Assembly (NCBI GenBank): GCA_958298945.1
Contig: OY282605.1
Span: 22,298,811-22,362,810, forward strand
Direction: 5' to 3'
From: Atherix ibis
Taxonomy: Eukaryota; Arthropoda; Insecta; Diptera; Athericidae
Length of the DNA: 64,000 bases
Positions 20,716 to 31,395 of this stretch are shown piece after piece. Made by a program: the position numbers and the translations under genes. The notes under the pieces were generated by a model. The model was not told where the DNA came from, searched no databases, and saw only the letters and a program-made list of their open reading frames with translations. Within the stretch, counting starts at the first letter, position 1; each line of letters starts with the position of its first letter.

Positions 20716-21366
20716 ATTTTTGTGTAGATTTTTTTATGTAGACATGACATAGAGGTTTCGTAATAGAAATTTATTGAATTGCAAAAGCATAATTTATATT
20801 CATTTTAATTCACTTATTGGAAACAAAAATACAATTTAAACACAATGACAGGTAATTTTTATTTTTTGTACAATCTTTTGATACGAAATGGAATTCTATT
20901 TTAGGTTTATTATTCATTTCGTAAATATCAATCAAATATAAAGCGCCTCAGTTTTGTAGACTTTCGGAGAGTTTTAAAACGCGCTATTCTCCATGAAAGT
21001 GGTAACATACCGAACATAATGAACTATTATTGTCATTTTTCAAGTTGTTGTTTTTGCGCTTCGGAAAGTGTTAGTATATAAAAATCTATTTAGAAGTATT
21101 TAAGTACTAATTTAAAAAGTAAATATTATTATAAATAGTTCTATTATTAATAAAATTTAATACGAAGTTTCGATTTCAGAAAATGAAGTGTTTTGTCAAG
21201 AATTGTTTCTCATACAATGAAATGAGGAAGCCGGGAATTTCTTTCTTTAGGTAAGTTGACAGCCTCATTTTTATTAAACAAAATAACAAAAATTTAGTTT
21301 CTGAAGTGCCTAAATGGCTTTTAATGATTTATTTTGTCCAAAAAGTGGTTAAAAAGTGAAAAGTTC
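20716..21366 (+). mobile_element. THAP-exon element (P-like), copy B
   Basis: Begins immediately after the first copy of the D,D41D right end (TTTGTGTAGATTTTTTTATG) and ends before the second. It is collinear with copies A and C but lacks their outermost left and right sequence, so it is an internal fragment. It carries the best-preserved THAP exon of the three. Confidence 0.7.
21183..21250 (+). CDS. THAP-domain first exon (P-element-like), partial
   Basis: ATG followed by MKCFVKNCFSYNEMRKPGIS and FFR, then a consensus donor GTAAGT at 21251. The C-x4-C pair and SFF are the start of a THAP DNA-binding domain. The acceptor and remaining THAP residues (second Cys/His pair) are not found downstream, so this is an orphan exon. 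Known THAP proteins include P-element transposase and host THAP factors; the repeated, scattered copies favour a transposon origin. The same exon is damaged in copy A and frameshifted in copy C. Confidence 0.55.
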
Positions 21367-21450
21367 GGCTTTCAAAAGCATTTGAATTTCCTTAACAATT
21401 ACTGTGTTTTTTTTTTGAAAAGAAATCATATCACTCTTATTCGAAAACCC

Positions 21451-22202
21451 TATATACTACTAATATGCTCCACAAAATATAGTAAAATTATCAATATTCT
21501 ATACTACTAACCAAAGACGAGTCTCTTTCAGATAGCTTCCCACACGTACTATGACGCTATGAAGTGACCCCTGGCACATTTCTAACGGGCCTTAAAAACA
21601 AACAAACCGTTTCTCAGCACATTATCAGGACATTAACATCGATATCTTGTCAACAATGTTGTTTTTAAAGCACTAGTTAATATCTGGTAATATACACACT
21701 GAACTTGTAATAATCAATAATAATTGCAATTGGAAATTTTTTTAATTACCATATAATTATTAGCAATAGAATTATTCTACTTTCAAAAAAAAGAATTTTT
21801 GCGATAACATTTTTGAGGTGAAATATTTTTGATTACTTCATCAAGAATTTGTGCTCCATTGAATGAATGATTATAAATATAAAAAGAGGATATCTACATT
21901 TATTAAAATTACCATTAACTTGTTTTTTTAGTAAACTATTTTTCCCTAGAAAAAGAATACGTATTGTATATGAAAGAAAAAATATATTTACTGTATATAA
22001 ATTTGTTTTCAAATTACAATAAACATTCTCCTAAGCTTTTCGTAAAGATCAAATTCTCCATATGATTTTCGCTAGTGAACTGTCAAAGTGGCATTTGTAA
22101 TTCTCGAATTTTTTAAAACGACGGATATTTCCTTTAATACACATAACGAATAGAGAGAAGTTTTTTTGTTGTTGCGGAAGTTCTATGTCTTAATATATCG
22201 AA
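21451..22202. other. Spacer upstream of KGD4
   Basis: The first part probably continues the jockey-like remnant interrupted at 19809. The rest is AT-rich and holds no gene. The last 100 bases before 22203 would contain the KGD4 promoter and short 5' leader; no clear TATA box was identified. Confidence 0.45.
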
Positions 22203-22528
22203 ATGGTGCTTAAAACGTGGTCGTTGTTGGCAGTTGCCAAGCGAGTTCCATTAATAAAATTCCGTAAAGGAGGAGCTGTTATGTCAGCATCTGAACCACA
22301 ACCTCAAAGTGCGACAAGTGCAGCTATTTCTGCACCGGTTAGTATTTGATAAATGGATATTAAAAATTCGCTAATATATATTTTTTCTTCAATATAAAGC
22401 CATCATCTCCATTTACTTCTGTACAACGAGGGCCTATAATCGAAGATTGGCAACTACCAGCTCGGTATAGAAGGAAGGGTATTGATCCGTACGAAATGGA
22501 ATATATAAACCGTGGTGGACCAGCATAA
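22203..22528 (+). CDS. KGD4: KGD4/MRPS36, alpha-ketoglutarate dehydrogenase small subunit (two exons)
   Basis: Exon 1 is 22203-22337 and exon 2 is 22400-22528, joined across a 62-base GT...AG intron (GTTAGT at the donor, AATATAAAG at the acceptor), typical of Diptera. The product is 87 residues. The N-terminus (MVLKTWSLLAVAKRVPLIKF) is basic and hydrophobic, as in a mitochondrial targeting sequence. The C-terminus (RYRRKGIDPYEMEYINRGGP) matches the conserved end of the KGD4/MRPS36 family. The family protein links the E3 dihydrolipoamide dehydrogenase to the E1-E2 core of alpha-ketoglutarate dehydrogenase in mitochondria; it was earlier listed as ribosomal protein S36. The intron-exon junction lies between codons. 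It is the only recognisable host gene here and sits among transposons. It appears intact. Confidence 0.9.
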
Positions 22529-23318
22529 AAATCGGAATTTTCATTACACATCGTGTTCGTGTTCAATTTAAAATATTATAATTAGAAACCATAAAATATA
22601 TATTTAAAGTTATCAATTATAATCATTTTTTTTTGGTCATAACAAAAAGGACCGTTCCTAATATGCTTAGTATCAGCATTAAATTTTTACTGTCATATGT
22701 ATTTTTTCAATAATCTTTTGAATAGGCCTTATTATATTTGGTGAATTTACTTTACTTACTCTTAATATATTTTTATTGTTTTTCAATTTTGTTTTAGTGA
22801 GTAGAATTGACATAATTTCAATAATACTGATTGCGTAAGTCAAACTATTAAGTTGGGGAAGATTCAAATATATTAAGAAAAATTTAACAAAGAAAAATTC
22901 CATATTCATAAATTATTTGATTCTATATCTAGGATGTCTTTATTTTATACAATAAAAAAAAATTAATTTTAATTTTAGCAATTTATTAATGTCAGTAGGA
23001 AATGTGGTATTGAACAGCTGTGCAAACTTTCTTCTCTTATTACGTTACACAAGAATATATGTAATTTTAAATATTCTTAATTAATAATTAGTCATTTGTA
23101 TTAATTCGCCCATTTTAAATAAATTTGACACTAAATAAAATGTTTGCAAAGTAAAATTAGAGCAAGGGAATTTTGCTAGACATAAGATCAGATACCAATA
23201 AAGGTTCCTTCAAAATAATTGCTTCTTTATAAATCTACATAAATATTTGTGCTAGATCATAGATATATACGTCATTATATTTGAGTTAATACACGTATAT
23301 AAAAAAAAGCACACAAAT
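22529..23318. other. KGD4 3' flank and AT-rich DNA
   Basis: Contains the KGD4 3' untranslated region (no perfect AATAAA seen; CATAAAATATAT about 60 bases after the stop might serve) and then AT-rich DNA without a gene. Confidence 0.45.
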
Positions 23319-24856
23319 TTCATATAATTCATATGTATTTTGACAGCTGACATAGCAAGGCTTGCTTGTGAAAAAATTCGATTGATTCTGCAAAGTAGTT
23401 TTTGGTTGATACCCTTTTAAATATGGAAATGAAAAACAGCATTTTCGGCATATTTTACTTTTTTACTAAAGAAAAGATAAAAATGCTGTTCAAGCAAGAA
23501 AAAAATTATCCAATGTACAATATATGGAGAAGATGTTAAGTAAGCGCCAGTACCTAATTTGGTTTGTAAAATTTCGATCCGGCAATATTGATCTCGAAAA
23601 TGCACAACGTTCTGTAAAGCCAGTTGAAGCTGATGAAGACACAATAAAGGCATTTATTGATGCAAACTGGTGAATAACAACTCGTGAGATCGCTGAGAGA
23701 TAAAATTTATCGAATACGACCGTTCATGATCATTTGAAACGGCTAGGTTTAATCTGAAAGCTCGGCATATGGGTTTCTAATCTTCTTACGGAAAAAAATT
23801 TGTGCCGTCGTATTGACGTTTGATTTGCTTCTCAAACGCCAATAAAATGATTCATTTTTGAAGCGTATCATCACGGGACGAGAAATGGGTTGTCTAAAAT
23901 AATGTCAAGCGCAAAAGATCCTGAAGTAAAAAAGATGAACCGGTCCAAAGCACTTCGAAAGCCAATATTCATTAAAAAAAGGTTATGGGTTTCTGTTTGG
24001 TGAGATTTCAAAGGAATCGTTTATTTTGAGCTTCTATCGAGCAACACAACAATCAATTCTGAAGTGTATTGTCATCAGTTGAACAAATTGAATGATTTAC
24101 TTAAAGAAAAAAGGTCAGAATTAGTCAAAAGGAGAGATAAAAGGCGTTTTCCTTTGGACAAATTTTGCTACTAGTCGGTAGCTGCGAGTAGATACCAAAG
24201 GAAAGCCAAATTCGAAACACTAGTAGAAACATAACCTCAAAATAGTCAGCAACAATATTGAGTTTACTCACACATAAACAATAAAAACTGAGTTTATTCA
24301 CACATAAGCAATACTGATAAAAATATGACTCTTCAACATAACCAACGAACCCGCAAAACTATCTATTTTCACTTTAGCAACTAGAATCCACCTACCGTAA
24401 ATTGTATGCGCAACTCCGAGTTCAATGTGCTCGTTTGTTCGAGGTAGAGTAGATGATGATAGCTAGAACTACCGACTAGTAGCAAAATTGGCCCAAAGGA
24501 AAACGCCTATAGTGTTCCAACAGGATAATGCGAAACCACATACAAGTTTGCCCACTCTGCAAAAGCTTTTAGAGCTTGGATGGAATATACTACCACACCC
24601 ACCGATTATCATTTGTTCCGATCTCTACAAAATTTTTTAGACGGTAAAACGTTTAATTCAAATGAGGAGGTCAAAAATCACGGATCAGTTTTTGGCCAGC
24701 AAAGAACAACAATTTTATGAGCGTGGAATCATGCTACTGCCAGAATGATGGCAAAGGGTATTGGATCAGACTGGGCAATATTTAATTGAATAAAATATTA
24801 ATTCACTATAAGAAAATCGCCTTTCATTTTTATAAAAAAAAAACTAGACAACCCAA
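23319..24856 (+). mobile_element. Decayed mellifera-like mariner, copy 3, with MITE inside
   Basis: Plus-strand copy lacking its left terminal repeat: homology to the family starts at about 23319-23335 (TATGTATTTTGACAGCTGA). It ends with the right repeat (ACAACCCAA) at 24856, followed by TA. Transposase codons are recognisable from the N-terminal region (ACTCGTGAGATCGCTGAGAG, about 23680) through the catalytic blocks to the C-terminus near 24760, with many stops and frameshifts. A 365-base MITE sits between the first and second catalytic blocks. Confidence 0.85.
24142..24508. mobile_element. MITE, copy 2, nested in mariner copy 3
   Basis: Terminal inverted repeats AGGCGTTTTCCTTTGG and complement, continuing into CAAATTTTGCTACTAGTC. 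Internal sequence is shared with 11573-11916. The mariner reading resumes directly after it (ATAGTGTTCCAACAGGATAA), as seen by comparison with the uninterrupted copy at 37.9 kb. No coding capacity. Confidence 0.8.
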
Positions 24857-24887
24857 TATAAAGGAGTTGACGAAGTAGGAAGAAAGG

Positions 24888-25079
24888 AACAGAAAAAAAT
24901 GACGGAAAAGAAAATTCATTTTCTTTTGGCAGATTGCATATTAGCTAGCAGATTTGTGCCACATCACTTAGCAAAAAAATCATGCCTTTTTTTTGCTAAG
25001 TGATGTGGCACAAATCTGCTAGCTAATATGCAATCTGCCAAAAGAAAATGAATTTTCTTTTCCGTCATTTTTTTCTGTT
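24888..25079. repeat. Perfect palindrome, 92-bp arms, 8-base spacer
   Basis: 24888-24979 is the exact inverse complement of 24988-25079; the spacer is TCATGCCT. The left arm belongs to the mariner flank also found near 14340-14470, where only one arm exists. The second arm therefore looks like an added inverted copy. Confidence 0.95.
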
Positions 25080-25182
25080 TAATAAATATTTAATTGGAGA
25101 CAACTGAATCTCTTAAGTTCTCCAAAGAAAAAAATGGCATAAAAAACTATTCAAGAAAAAAAAATTGAGAAAGCTCTGCCTA

Positions 25183-25487
25183 AGATGGATGCCGCGTTTG
25201 TTCATAATGAAACAAAAACAGCGTCGTGAGGATGTTTCAATCAAGTGTTTAGCGATGTTTCGCAACAATAAAGTCAAGTTTTTGCATTGATTAACAATCA
25301 TGAATGAAAAATGGGCCCCTGAGATGAAGGAACAGTTAAAATAATGGACTGAAAAGAGAAGAATTGGCTCCAAAGAAGGCGAAAATAGTTTCATCTTCTG
25401 GCAAGGTTAAGGCGTCAGTTTTGATTGATTATCTTCAAAAAGGAAAAATAATCAACTTCGAACTTAGTGCAGCATTTTGATAGCAAA
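25183..25487 (+). pseudogene. Mariner transposase fragment (third family), piece 1
   Basis: Broken coding sequence for a mariner central region: the LCLRWMPRL-like segment before the catalytic domain (about 25185), then KEQLK*WTEKRRIGSKEG-type and SSGKVKASVLIDYLQKGK segments up to about 25480. About 150 bases (25335-25485) recur at 25813-25968. No terminal repeat is seen; the copy is dead. Confidence 0.65.
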
Positions 25488-26350
25488 CTTCCATTCTTTT
25501 TTCGATCACCATAGTAAAACAAAGGTAGTTCCAGAAGTACCTGGCCTGACGTATAAATAGCCGTTGTTGTTTGAAAAAAATTACTATGATCAAAAGTACC
25601 AATCTTATAAAGCTTAAATTTGAAGTTTGATAACGCTGCGTTGTTTAGTATTTGTTTGACGGCCATTAATATTAGTATTTGTTAGACGGTCAGTGAATTT
25701 GTAAACATGGAAAAAATTGGTCATCGTTATGTAATAAAATACTTTCTTTTCTGCTCTGAGGGAATCTGCTCCTTCGTTTACAACAATAAAATATTGGGTT
25801 GCAGAGTTTAAACGAACAGTTAAAATAATGGACTGAAAAGGGAAAATTGACTCCAAAAAAGACGAAGACAGTTTCATCTTCTGGCAAGGCGATGGTGTCA
25901 GTTTTCATTGATTATCTTCAAAAAGGAAAACCAATCAACGGCGAACTTAATGCAGCGTTTTGAGTGATGAAACCAAAACTTGAAAAAATGGCTCGGTGCT
26001 AAAAGATTTGCCAACAATAAAGAGTAGAAGTCTGTGGTTAATAGCTAATTTTGAGGAGCTCGACTGTGAACATTGCTGAGAAAAGTGTATCGAGCTGAAC
26101 GGAGACTATATGGAGAAATAAAAATATTCTTTCCCAAATTTTTTGTGTTTTCTTAGTTAGGCTGGTTACTTCTCGGACGACCGTCGTATACTGTCTATGT
26201 TGAAACATAATGAGTTTCCAAACTCGAAAAGCAAGGACATGAATCAAGAAACGAAAATGAAAAACTGACAGTACACTGCCATTGTGGAAACAGTGGATTA
26301 GATTAGAGGTAACAGACATGGAAATAAGAAAAAGTGTTGGCAAGAAAATA
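25488..26350 (+). pseudogene. Mariner remnant (third family), piece 2, in a repeat shared with 34.8 kb
   Basis: Begins with CTTCCATTCTTTTTTCGATC and a terminal-repeat-like GGTAGTTCCAGAAGTACC and ends near TTACTTCTCGGACGACC (26170-26190). The interior encodes broken transposase segments, including KQLK*WTEKGKIDSKKDE, SGKAMVSVFIDYLQKGKP and a C-terminal KCIELNGDYMEK-type end near 26085-26120. Similarity to 34840-35860 extends past the transposon ends (to about 26320), so a larger segment was duplicated. Confidence 0.65.
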
Positions 26351-27300
26351 GAACCCTCGGGAACACCACCATTTATTTGGTAAACTGTAGACTTGTATCT
26401 ATTCAAAACAACTTAGATTAAATGGCTCGGAAGATAGGTTTAAATACTTTTTGACTAGAAATCCCAACCATCAAATACCAGTGAATCTATTGTTACTACG
26501 AAAACCATATTGTTGGTTATTAAGAACTTTTTTTAATTCAAGATAACCCATTGAACATTTTACTCTACCATATGATGAGATACCTCTATTTTAACACAAC
26601 AGATACACAACTGTATATTAGTAATAATATTTAAAAAAAAAAATATGCACTATATTTATTTGATAAAATAGATTTTATTTAATAATTAAAAAAAGAAAAC
26701 AACATCTTTTGTTGAAAAATATTGAAAAAGTAAATTTTTTTGTTTGATAAAATTTTTATAATTATCAAATTTTATTTATAATTATTACAGAAAAATATCA
26801 AATTTTATTTTAAATTATTACAGAAAAATATATTCATTAAATACGAGTATAATTGGTGAATTAGTTTGTAGACATCTCTATAAGTTGATTGCGAGAAAAA
26901 GGACATTTTTCCTTTTTGAGGCTATTGTTCTTATCAGTAGGCACTAAAAGAAAAATTCTTCTTAATTGAAAATGTTTTGTTAAAATTAAAATAAGTTAAT
27001 TACCTGCTGAACATAGTTCGTAATAAAGTGATAAGCTATTTGTTTAAATTCCTTTTGATGTTGAACGATTAATTTTGTTGCGTAAATTCTGAAAATGGAT
27101 TATCTGCCGTTTGTTTGTTAGGAAAATTCAGTTCAAGATTAATTCTAAATTACTTGAAAATAATAAAAGAGGAAGTTAATAGAACTCTCAGAGTTTATTT
27201 TATTATTAATTTAATAAAAATAAAACTTTCCGAACCACAAAAAATTTATCCAATTTAAATTTACTTTACGAACCACAAGGCTTTTGGCGCTGTTTTGTTG
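26351..27300. other. AT-rich non-coding DNA
   Basis: No gene or clear transposon seen; includes short A-rich direct repeats (ATCAAATTTTATTTA at about 26765 and 26807). Confidence 0.45.
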
Positions 27301-28615
27301 GAACCACATATGGTTCAGATTAAAATTTTCAAGCATTAAAAAACATCGGTTAAAAAAATATGGTCGTAGCGCTCAGAAGTGATGGTAACGGTCTCTTATT
27401 CATTTTAAAAGAAACACGAGTCAATGACACTTTCAGACCAAAATGCATATCGCATGGTCACTACACAACCCCATATACACCCATTTTTGGGTTCTCTGCC
27501 CACCTTTACCCATCTATTAACTAACTTAAAATGGAGCTACGAAACCACGAAATATTAAATTTATATTAAAAGTTGTTAAATTTAAAAAAAACCTCTTTTT
27601 ACTTTTAAAAATTATTAAAATTTAATACAAATACTTTGGATCACAAAAAAAAACAAAGAATAATAAACGAAAATACAACTAAAAAATATTAAAACTAAAA
27701 TCTTTTTTAAGCTACTGAACCTGACATCTTTTTTTTACTTATCGAACTAAGAACCATCTTTTTTGCATGCGGAGCTTATTTGAATCTTGAAATTGTATTT
27801 TTGACATCGAATTTAAGCAATCGTATAGTGTGGGCGGTTTTTTTTAAAATTATTTTGTTTTATGTCGTTTTAAAAGTGAAATTATTATAAAAAGTGATGT
27901 GATAAATTTACAGAAAATGAAGTGTTCCTAGACCAGCTCAGGACCTACGAATCAACTGTTAAATGTGTCCCCCTGTGCGGGAATTTGTAGAGGTAAACAA
28001 AGTTATTACAAGTGGCAACGAATATCTATTATTTGACTTTTAAACTGTTCTTTTCACCTGAGTACAAGCTGACCCATATTAGATGGACCCTTAGATTATA
28101 GAGTATCAGGATAAACAGTAGCTCTCTATGCATACGCATTTTTTGAAGCCTTTAAATCATACGGAATTGCAATGCAACAAGAACGTTCTCTGCCACCGCT
28201 TAGCCATCTATTAAGTTAAAATTTAACTACGAATCCCGTAGTATTAATTGTATATTAAAAACTTTTAAAAAGAAAAAAAATGTATTTTTTTATAATAAAA
28301 AATTATTAAAATTCAATACAAACACTTTGCATCACAAAAAAAAAACAAAGTATAATGAACAAAAATACAAATCAAAAATTTTTATAAAAAATCTTTTTTC
28401 AGCTGTTGTGCCTGACACCTATTTTTTACTTAACGAACTAAAAATCTTGAATTTATATTTTTTACATATTGTATTTCGTGCGGGTTAAATTTTTTGATAT
28501 AATTTTGAAAGTCGTTTTAAAAGTGAAATTATTTTATAAAAAAATTAGTAAATTTCAATAATTTTATGTGTTAATAAATTTACAGAAAATAAAGTGTTCA
28601 CTTAAAAAGTGGTTT
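27300..28615 (+). repeat. Direct repeat pair of about 0.4 kb with THAP-like starts
   Basis: 27529-27915 and 28205-28605 are similar throughout and both end with AAATTTACAGAAAATRAAGTGTTC. That ending resembles the acceptor plus ATG AAG TGT start of the THAP exons in copies A-C. After the first unit (27918-27990) a decayed KCVPLCGN-like reading is followed by GTAAAC. The pair may be remnants of a second P-like family. The GTCRTAGCGCTCA motif at 27363 recurs near 47.0 and 47.4 kb. No open gene remains. Confidence 0.45.
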
Positions 28616-29330
28616 AGTTATGCGGTCGGTTAAAAACTGATTTTAAATGAATTGTCGGTAAAAATTTATTACATATTTCAATAAAGGTCATAGTCGCCTA
28701 TCATTCAACTAATTTTAATTGGATTTCTAGTGCTGTAAGTGCTTAAAAACTAAAGAATTCTTGTGCAAAATTGTATTCAAACAGACGATTAGTTGTGATC
28801 CGATTGACGTGACAATGACGGTCGCTTGATTACTTTCTGATGGGGGTTTTATTGATTTTATTTCAAAAATTGAAACTGTCAATATATTGAAAAAATCTAA
28901 GGTAAGTGATGTACTTAAAAATCATTTATAAGAATATGATTTTAAATTTATGAATTTGTCTACTAATGTCAGTGAGTATTAAAAATATATGATATTAATC
29001 GTATAACTTAATGATTATATACTATTTCAACTTAAATCTGAAGCTGCTTCTGTTAGGAAACGATGTGCGTAAATTTCTTATCATAAAAATAATTCAATTT
29101 CCTGTTTTTAAATGTAAACTTTTATATGCAAATAAATGAATTCATAGCCAAAAAAAAAGTGTTTTATTTAGTTTCTAATTCTAAATCACCATTGTTATTT
29201 AATTAATTTAAATAACTTCGACTATTATTTTAAAAATATACATCAAAGAAATACCATATGTACAAATATAAAATTTGCCCCCATATGAAATCGACGCCTT
29301 TCAGCAGTATGAATGTGTATTTCCTTGTAA
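28616..29330. other. AT-rich non-coding DNA
   Basis: Nothing identified. Confidence 0.45.
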
Positions 29331-29334
29331 GCTT

Positions 29335-29515
29335 TAAGTTTGCTTGTATTCTTATACTCCCAATAATCTAAGTCCTGGATAGACCCATTCGTCATATTTC
29401 CTATTTATGTACACGTAATTTCATATCGCCATATTTACTCCTGGCGGTGATAAATCGAACAACGTGCATATTTATGTTAGAATTATTTTGTGAAGCCATA
29501 ATCCTCCCAGATTCA
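29335..29515. repeat. Dispersed repeat, copy 1
   Basis: About 175 bases (from TATTCTTATACTCCCAATAA to CCATAATCCTCC) highly similar to 31645-31815. Partial related sequence recurs at 29590-29625, 31560-31625 and 32505-32620 (GTTCTGCATAAAGTCACTAG). Class unknown. Confidence 0.6.
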
Positions 29516-30012
29516 TCGATGCCACTGAAATCATCTGAGAAAGCGCGGAAAAAAACATAAATAATTATTAATTTGCGAACGTGTGTAAAGTGCCTAGAAA
29601 GTTCTGCATAAAGTCACTAGATGCTCAAATAAATTCGAAATTTTCAACGTATTCGAAATAAATTACGCATAATACGCGCATTGTATTTATTGTAATTATT
29701 AACAAAAAATGTTGTTTTTAATTTTAATAAGGTAATTTTAATTAAAATGGGTGCAAAAAATTTAATAAAAATAATATGTTTGAAATGAAAAAAAACTTAT
29801 TAATTTCGAAAAGTGGTTGTGCTCAATCATAGCTGATTGAAGGGTCTTTGCTATATCATAGCAGGTTTTATTTTCTTTTGATGTTCACGTTATAGTGAAG
29901 AAGTTGCAATAAAAAGAGGCAAAAACCGGCCGATATGCACATGATACAGCCACTACATAATACTGTATAAAATTGGTGATTTATTTGAAAATTTCTGAAA
30001 AATGCCCTCTAC

Positions 30013-30430
30013 GAGGTATGTTCAAAAAGTATCGCGAATTTTGAATTTCCGCAAGTTACGTATATTCGATTTTCGATTTTTTTTGTGGCGTTATGTTGGT
30101 ATTCATGTCTCTCACTTATGCCGACAAGTTCGGCCATTTTGAATGTTCAGTTAATTTTTGACAGCTGCTTAACTTGCATGTGTTTTGGCTCGTCTTCGAT
30201 TTTTTCCCATTCCAAAAAATGGATCAAAGAATCTGTTTCGGGAACAAGAAAAAGTCACAGGGGGCCAGATCTGGGGAATACGGTGGCTGCGGCATTATTA
30301 GTGTGTTGTTTTTGGCCAAAAGTTCGGGCACAAGCAACTATGCGTGAGCAGGGGCGTTATCATGGTGCAAAAGCCAATTTTTGTTCTTCCACAAATCCGG
30401 GCGTTTCTGAATATATTATCAGCTTCCCTG
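30013..30430. pseudogene. Rearranged mariner: 5' end joined to inverted C-terminal part
   Basis: 30013-30236 reads on the plus strand as a mariner left end (GAGGTATGTTCAAAAAGTAT), leader and the transposase start (ATGGATCAAAGAATC). From 30237 to 30430 the coding sequence is on the opposite strand and encodes the HHDNAPAH-like and MPQPPYSPDLAPCDFFLF blocks. One inversion or fold-back event is needed to explain this. A partner copy at 31855-32450 has the N-terminus in one orientation only. Confidence 0.75.
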
Positions 30431-30620
30431 TTTCCTTATTTTCTTATGCTTCTTATTCACTATCTTCTTCATGTTCACTGCTTCTTTTTCTTCATCTTCT
30501 CCATCTTGTTCATCTTCTTTTTCTTTTTCTTCTTCTTGTACATCTTCTTCATTTCCTTCATCTTCTTCTTCATCTTCTCCATATTCTTCATCACCTTCTT
30601 CTTAACCATCTTTCGTGCAT
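30430..30620. repeat. CTT/TTC-rich microsatellite tract
   Basis: About 190 bases of impure (TTC)n with CAT interruptions; the complement is (GAA)n. It starts where the mariner sequence ends. The Lys-rich open frame on the minus strand is a product of the repeat, not a gene. Confidence 0.8.
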
Positions 30621-30699
30621 GAGGCCGGCAAACAATCAATCTTTCGTCAATTCCTACGGTGAAATGTTTCAACCCTCATTATTCCACGCACATTTGTGC

Positions 30700-31010
30700 A
30701 ACTACCTGGTCCTGCCCCAAACCAGCTCCATCCATTACAGGTAGGTCCATTTGCTAACAATTAGTAACCAGTTAAAAGCTAGTTAACCTAACTGTTGGTA
30801 GCAAGACCTATCTAAACCTTTATAATCATCTGCAGTGATAGCACCCTGGAGCCTGCCATACCTCAGCTCCAGTCATAAGACTGTACCTGCAATGTAGGTG
30901 ACAACTTCAGCTACCCACGTTACGGCCAAAAGCTTCTTACGAACCACCGTGGGGCTCGCGACTCCCGTGGAATCAGTTTTAACATTATAAAGCATATTTG
31001 GTATATACAC
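30700..31010. repeat. 3' end of a non-LTR element family (R1-like), copy
   Basis: Shares blocks such as AACTGTTGGTAGCAAGACC, TATCTAAACCT, GCAGTGATAGCACC and ACTCCCGTGGAATC with the R1-like 3' ends at 38.3-39.3 kb, and is similar to the complement of 46500-46680. It is a 5'-truncated tail without coding motifs. Confidence 0.5.
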
Positions 31011-31139
31011 TTCACTCTAAAGAGCTGCAGTAAGCAAACTTATAATTTCCCTGCGCTACTAGACCAGCTCATCTATGGTACGGATCTACACCCAGAAGTG
31101 ACCCCCTTGGGACACAATGGCAGCTATGCAAATGCATAA

Positions 31140-31395
31140 AAGTTTACAAAGAAGATCCTTGAACTCAAAAAAGGCAATGGTGTCTATTTGGTGGGTATGG
31201 CAAGAAATCGTTCATTATGAGATGCTGGCACCTGGTTAAAGAATTAATTACTGCCATTTATTGTTAGCAGCTTGCAAAGTTACAGGAACAAATAAAAAAA
31301 ACTGACAGGAACTGGTCCATGACAATGCGATTCGCCAAAATTTCAGAAACCTTGACTGGGAAAATTTTGATGCATCCACCAAATCTAGAGTAAAA
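31140..31395 (+). pseudogene. Mariner transposase central fragment (another family)
   Basis: Broken reading with WWVWQEIVHYEMLAPG, then AACKVTGTNKKN-like and ELVHDNA, NLDWENFDASTKS segments. These match the mariner block between the first and third catalytic Asps (WDQQGVVYYELL, HDNA, PPYSPD). The third Asp region is lost at about 31390. Confidence 0.65.

Larger units (their letters stand above)
19809..21450 (+). mobile_element. D,D41D Tc1/mariner-superfamily element with internal THAP fragment
   Basis: Outer terminal repeats GGGTTTTCCAATAAGAGTGA... (left) and its near-exact complement (right, ending about 21450), 30 bases with one mismatch, bounded by TATA-like sequence. The left part encodes a deleted D,D41D transposase. 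The right terminal region of about 60 bases occurs twice (20659-20715 and 21371-21440), and a P-like THAP fragment sits exactly between the copies. The whole is therefore a composite with intact outer ends. Confidence 0.85.

Noticed and set aside
30475..30672. Lys/Met-rich minus-strand frame
   Set aside because: Direct translation product of the GAA/CAT-rich microsatellite.
30085..30744. 219-codon plus-strand frame
   Set aside because: It runs through inverted mariner pieces and the CTT microsatellite; the coding motifs are on other frames and strands.
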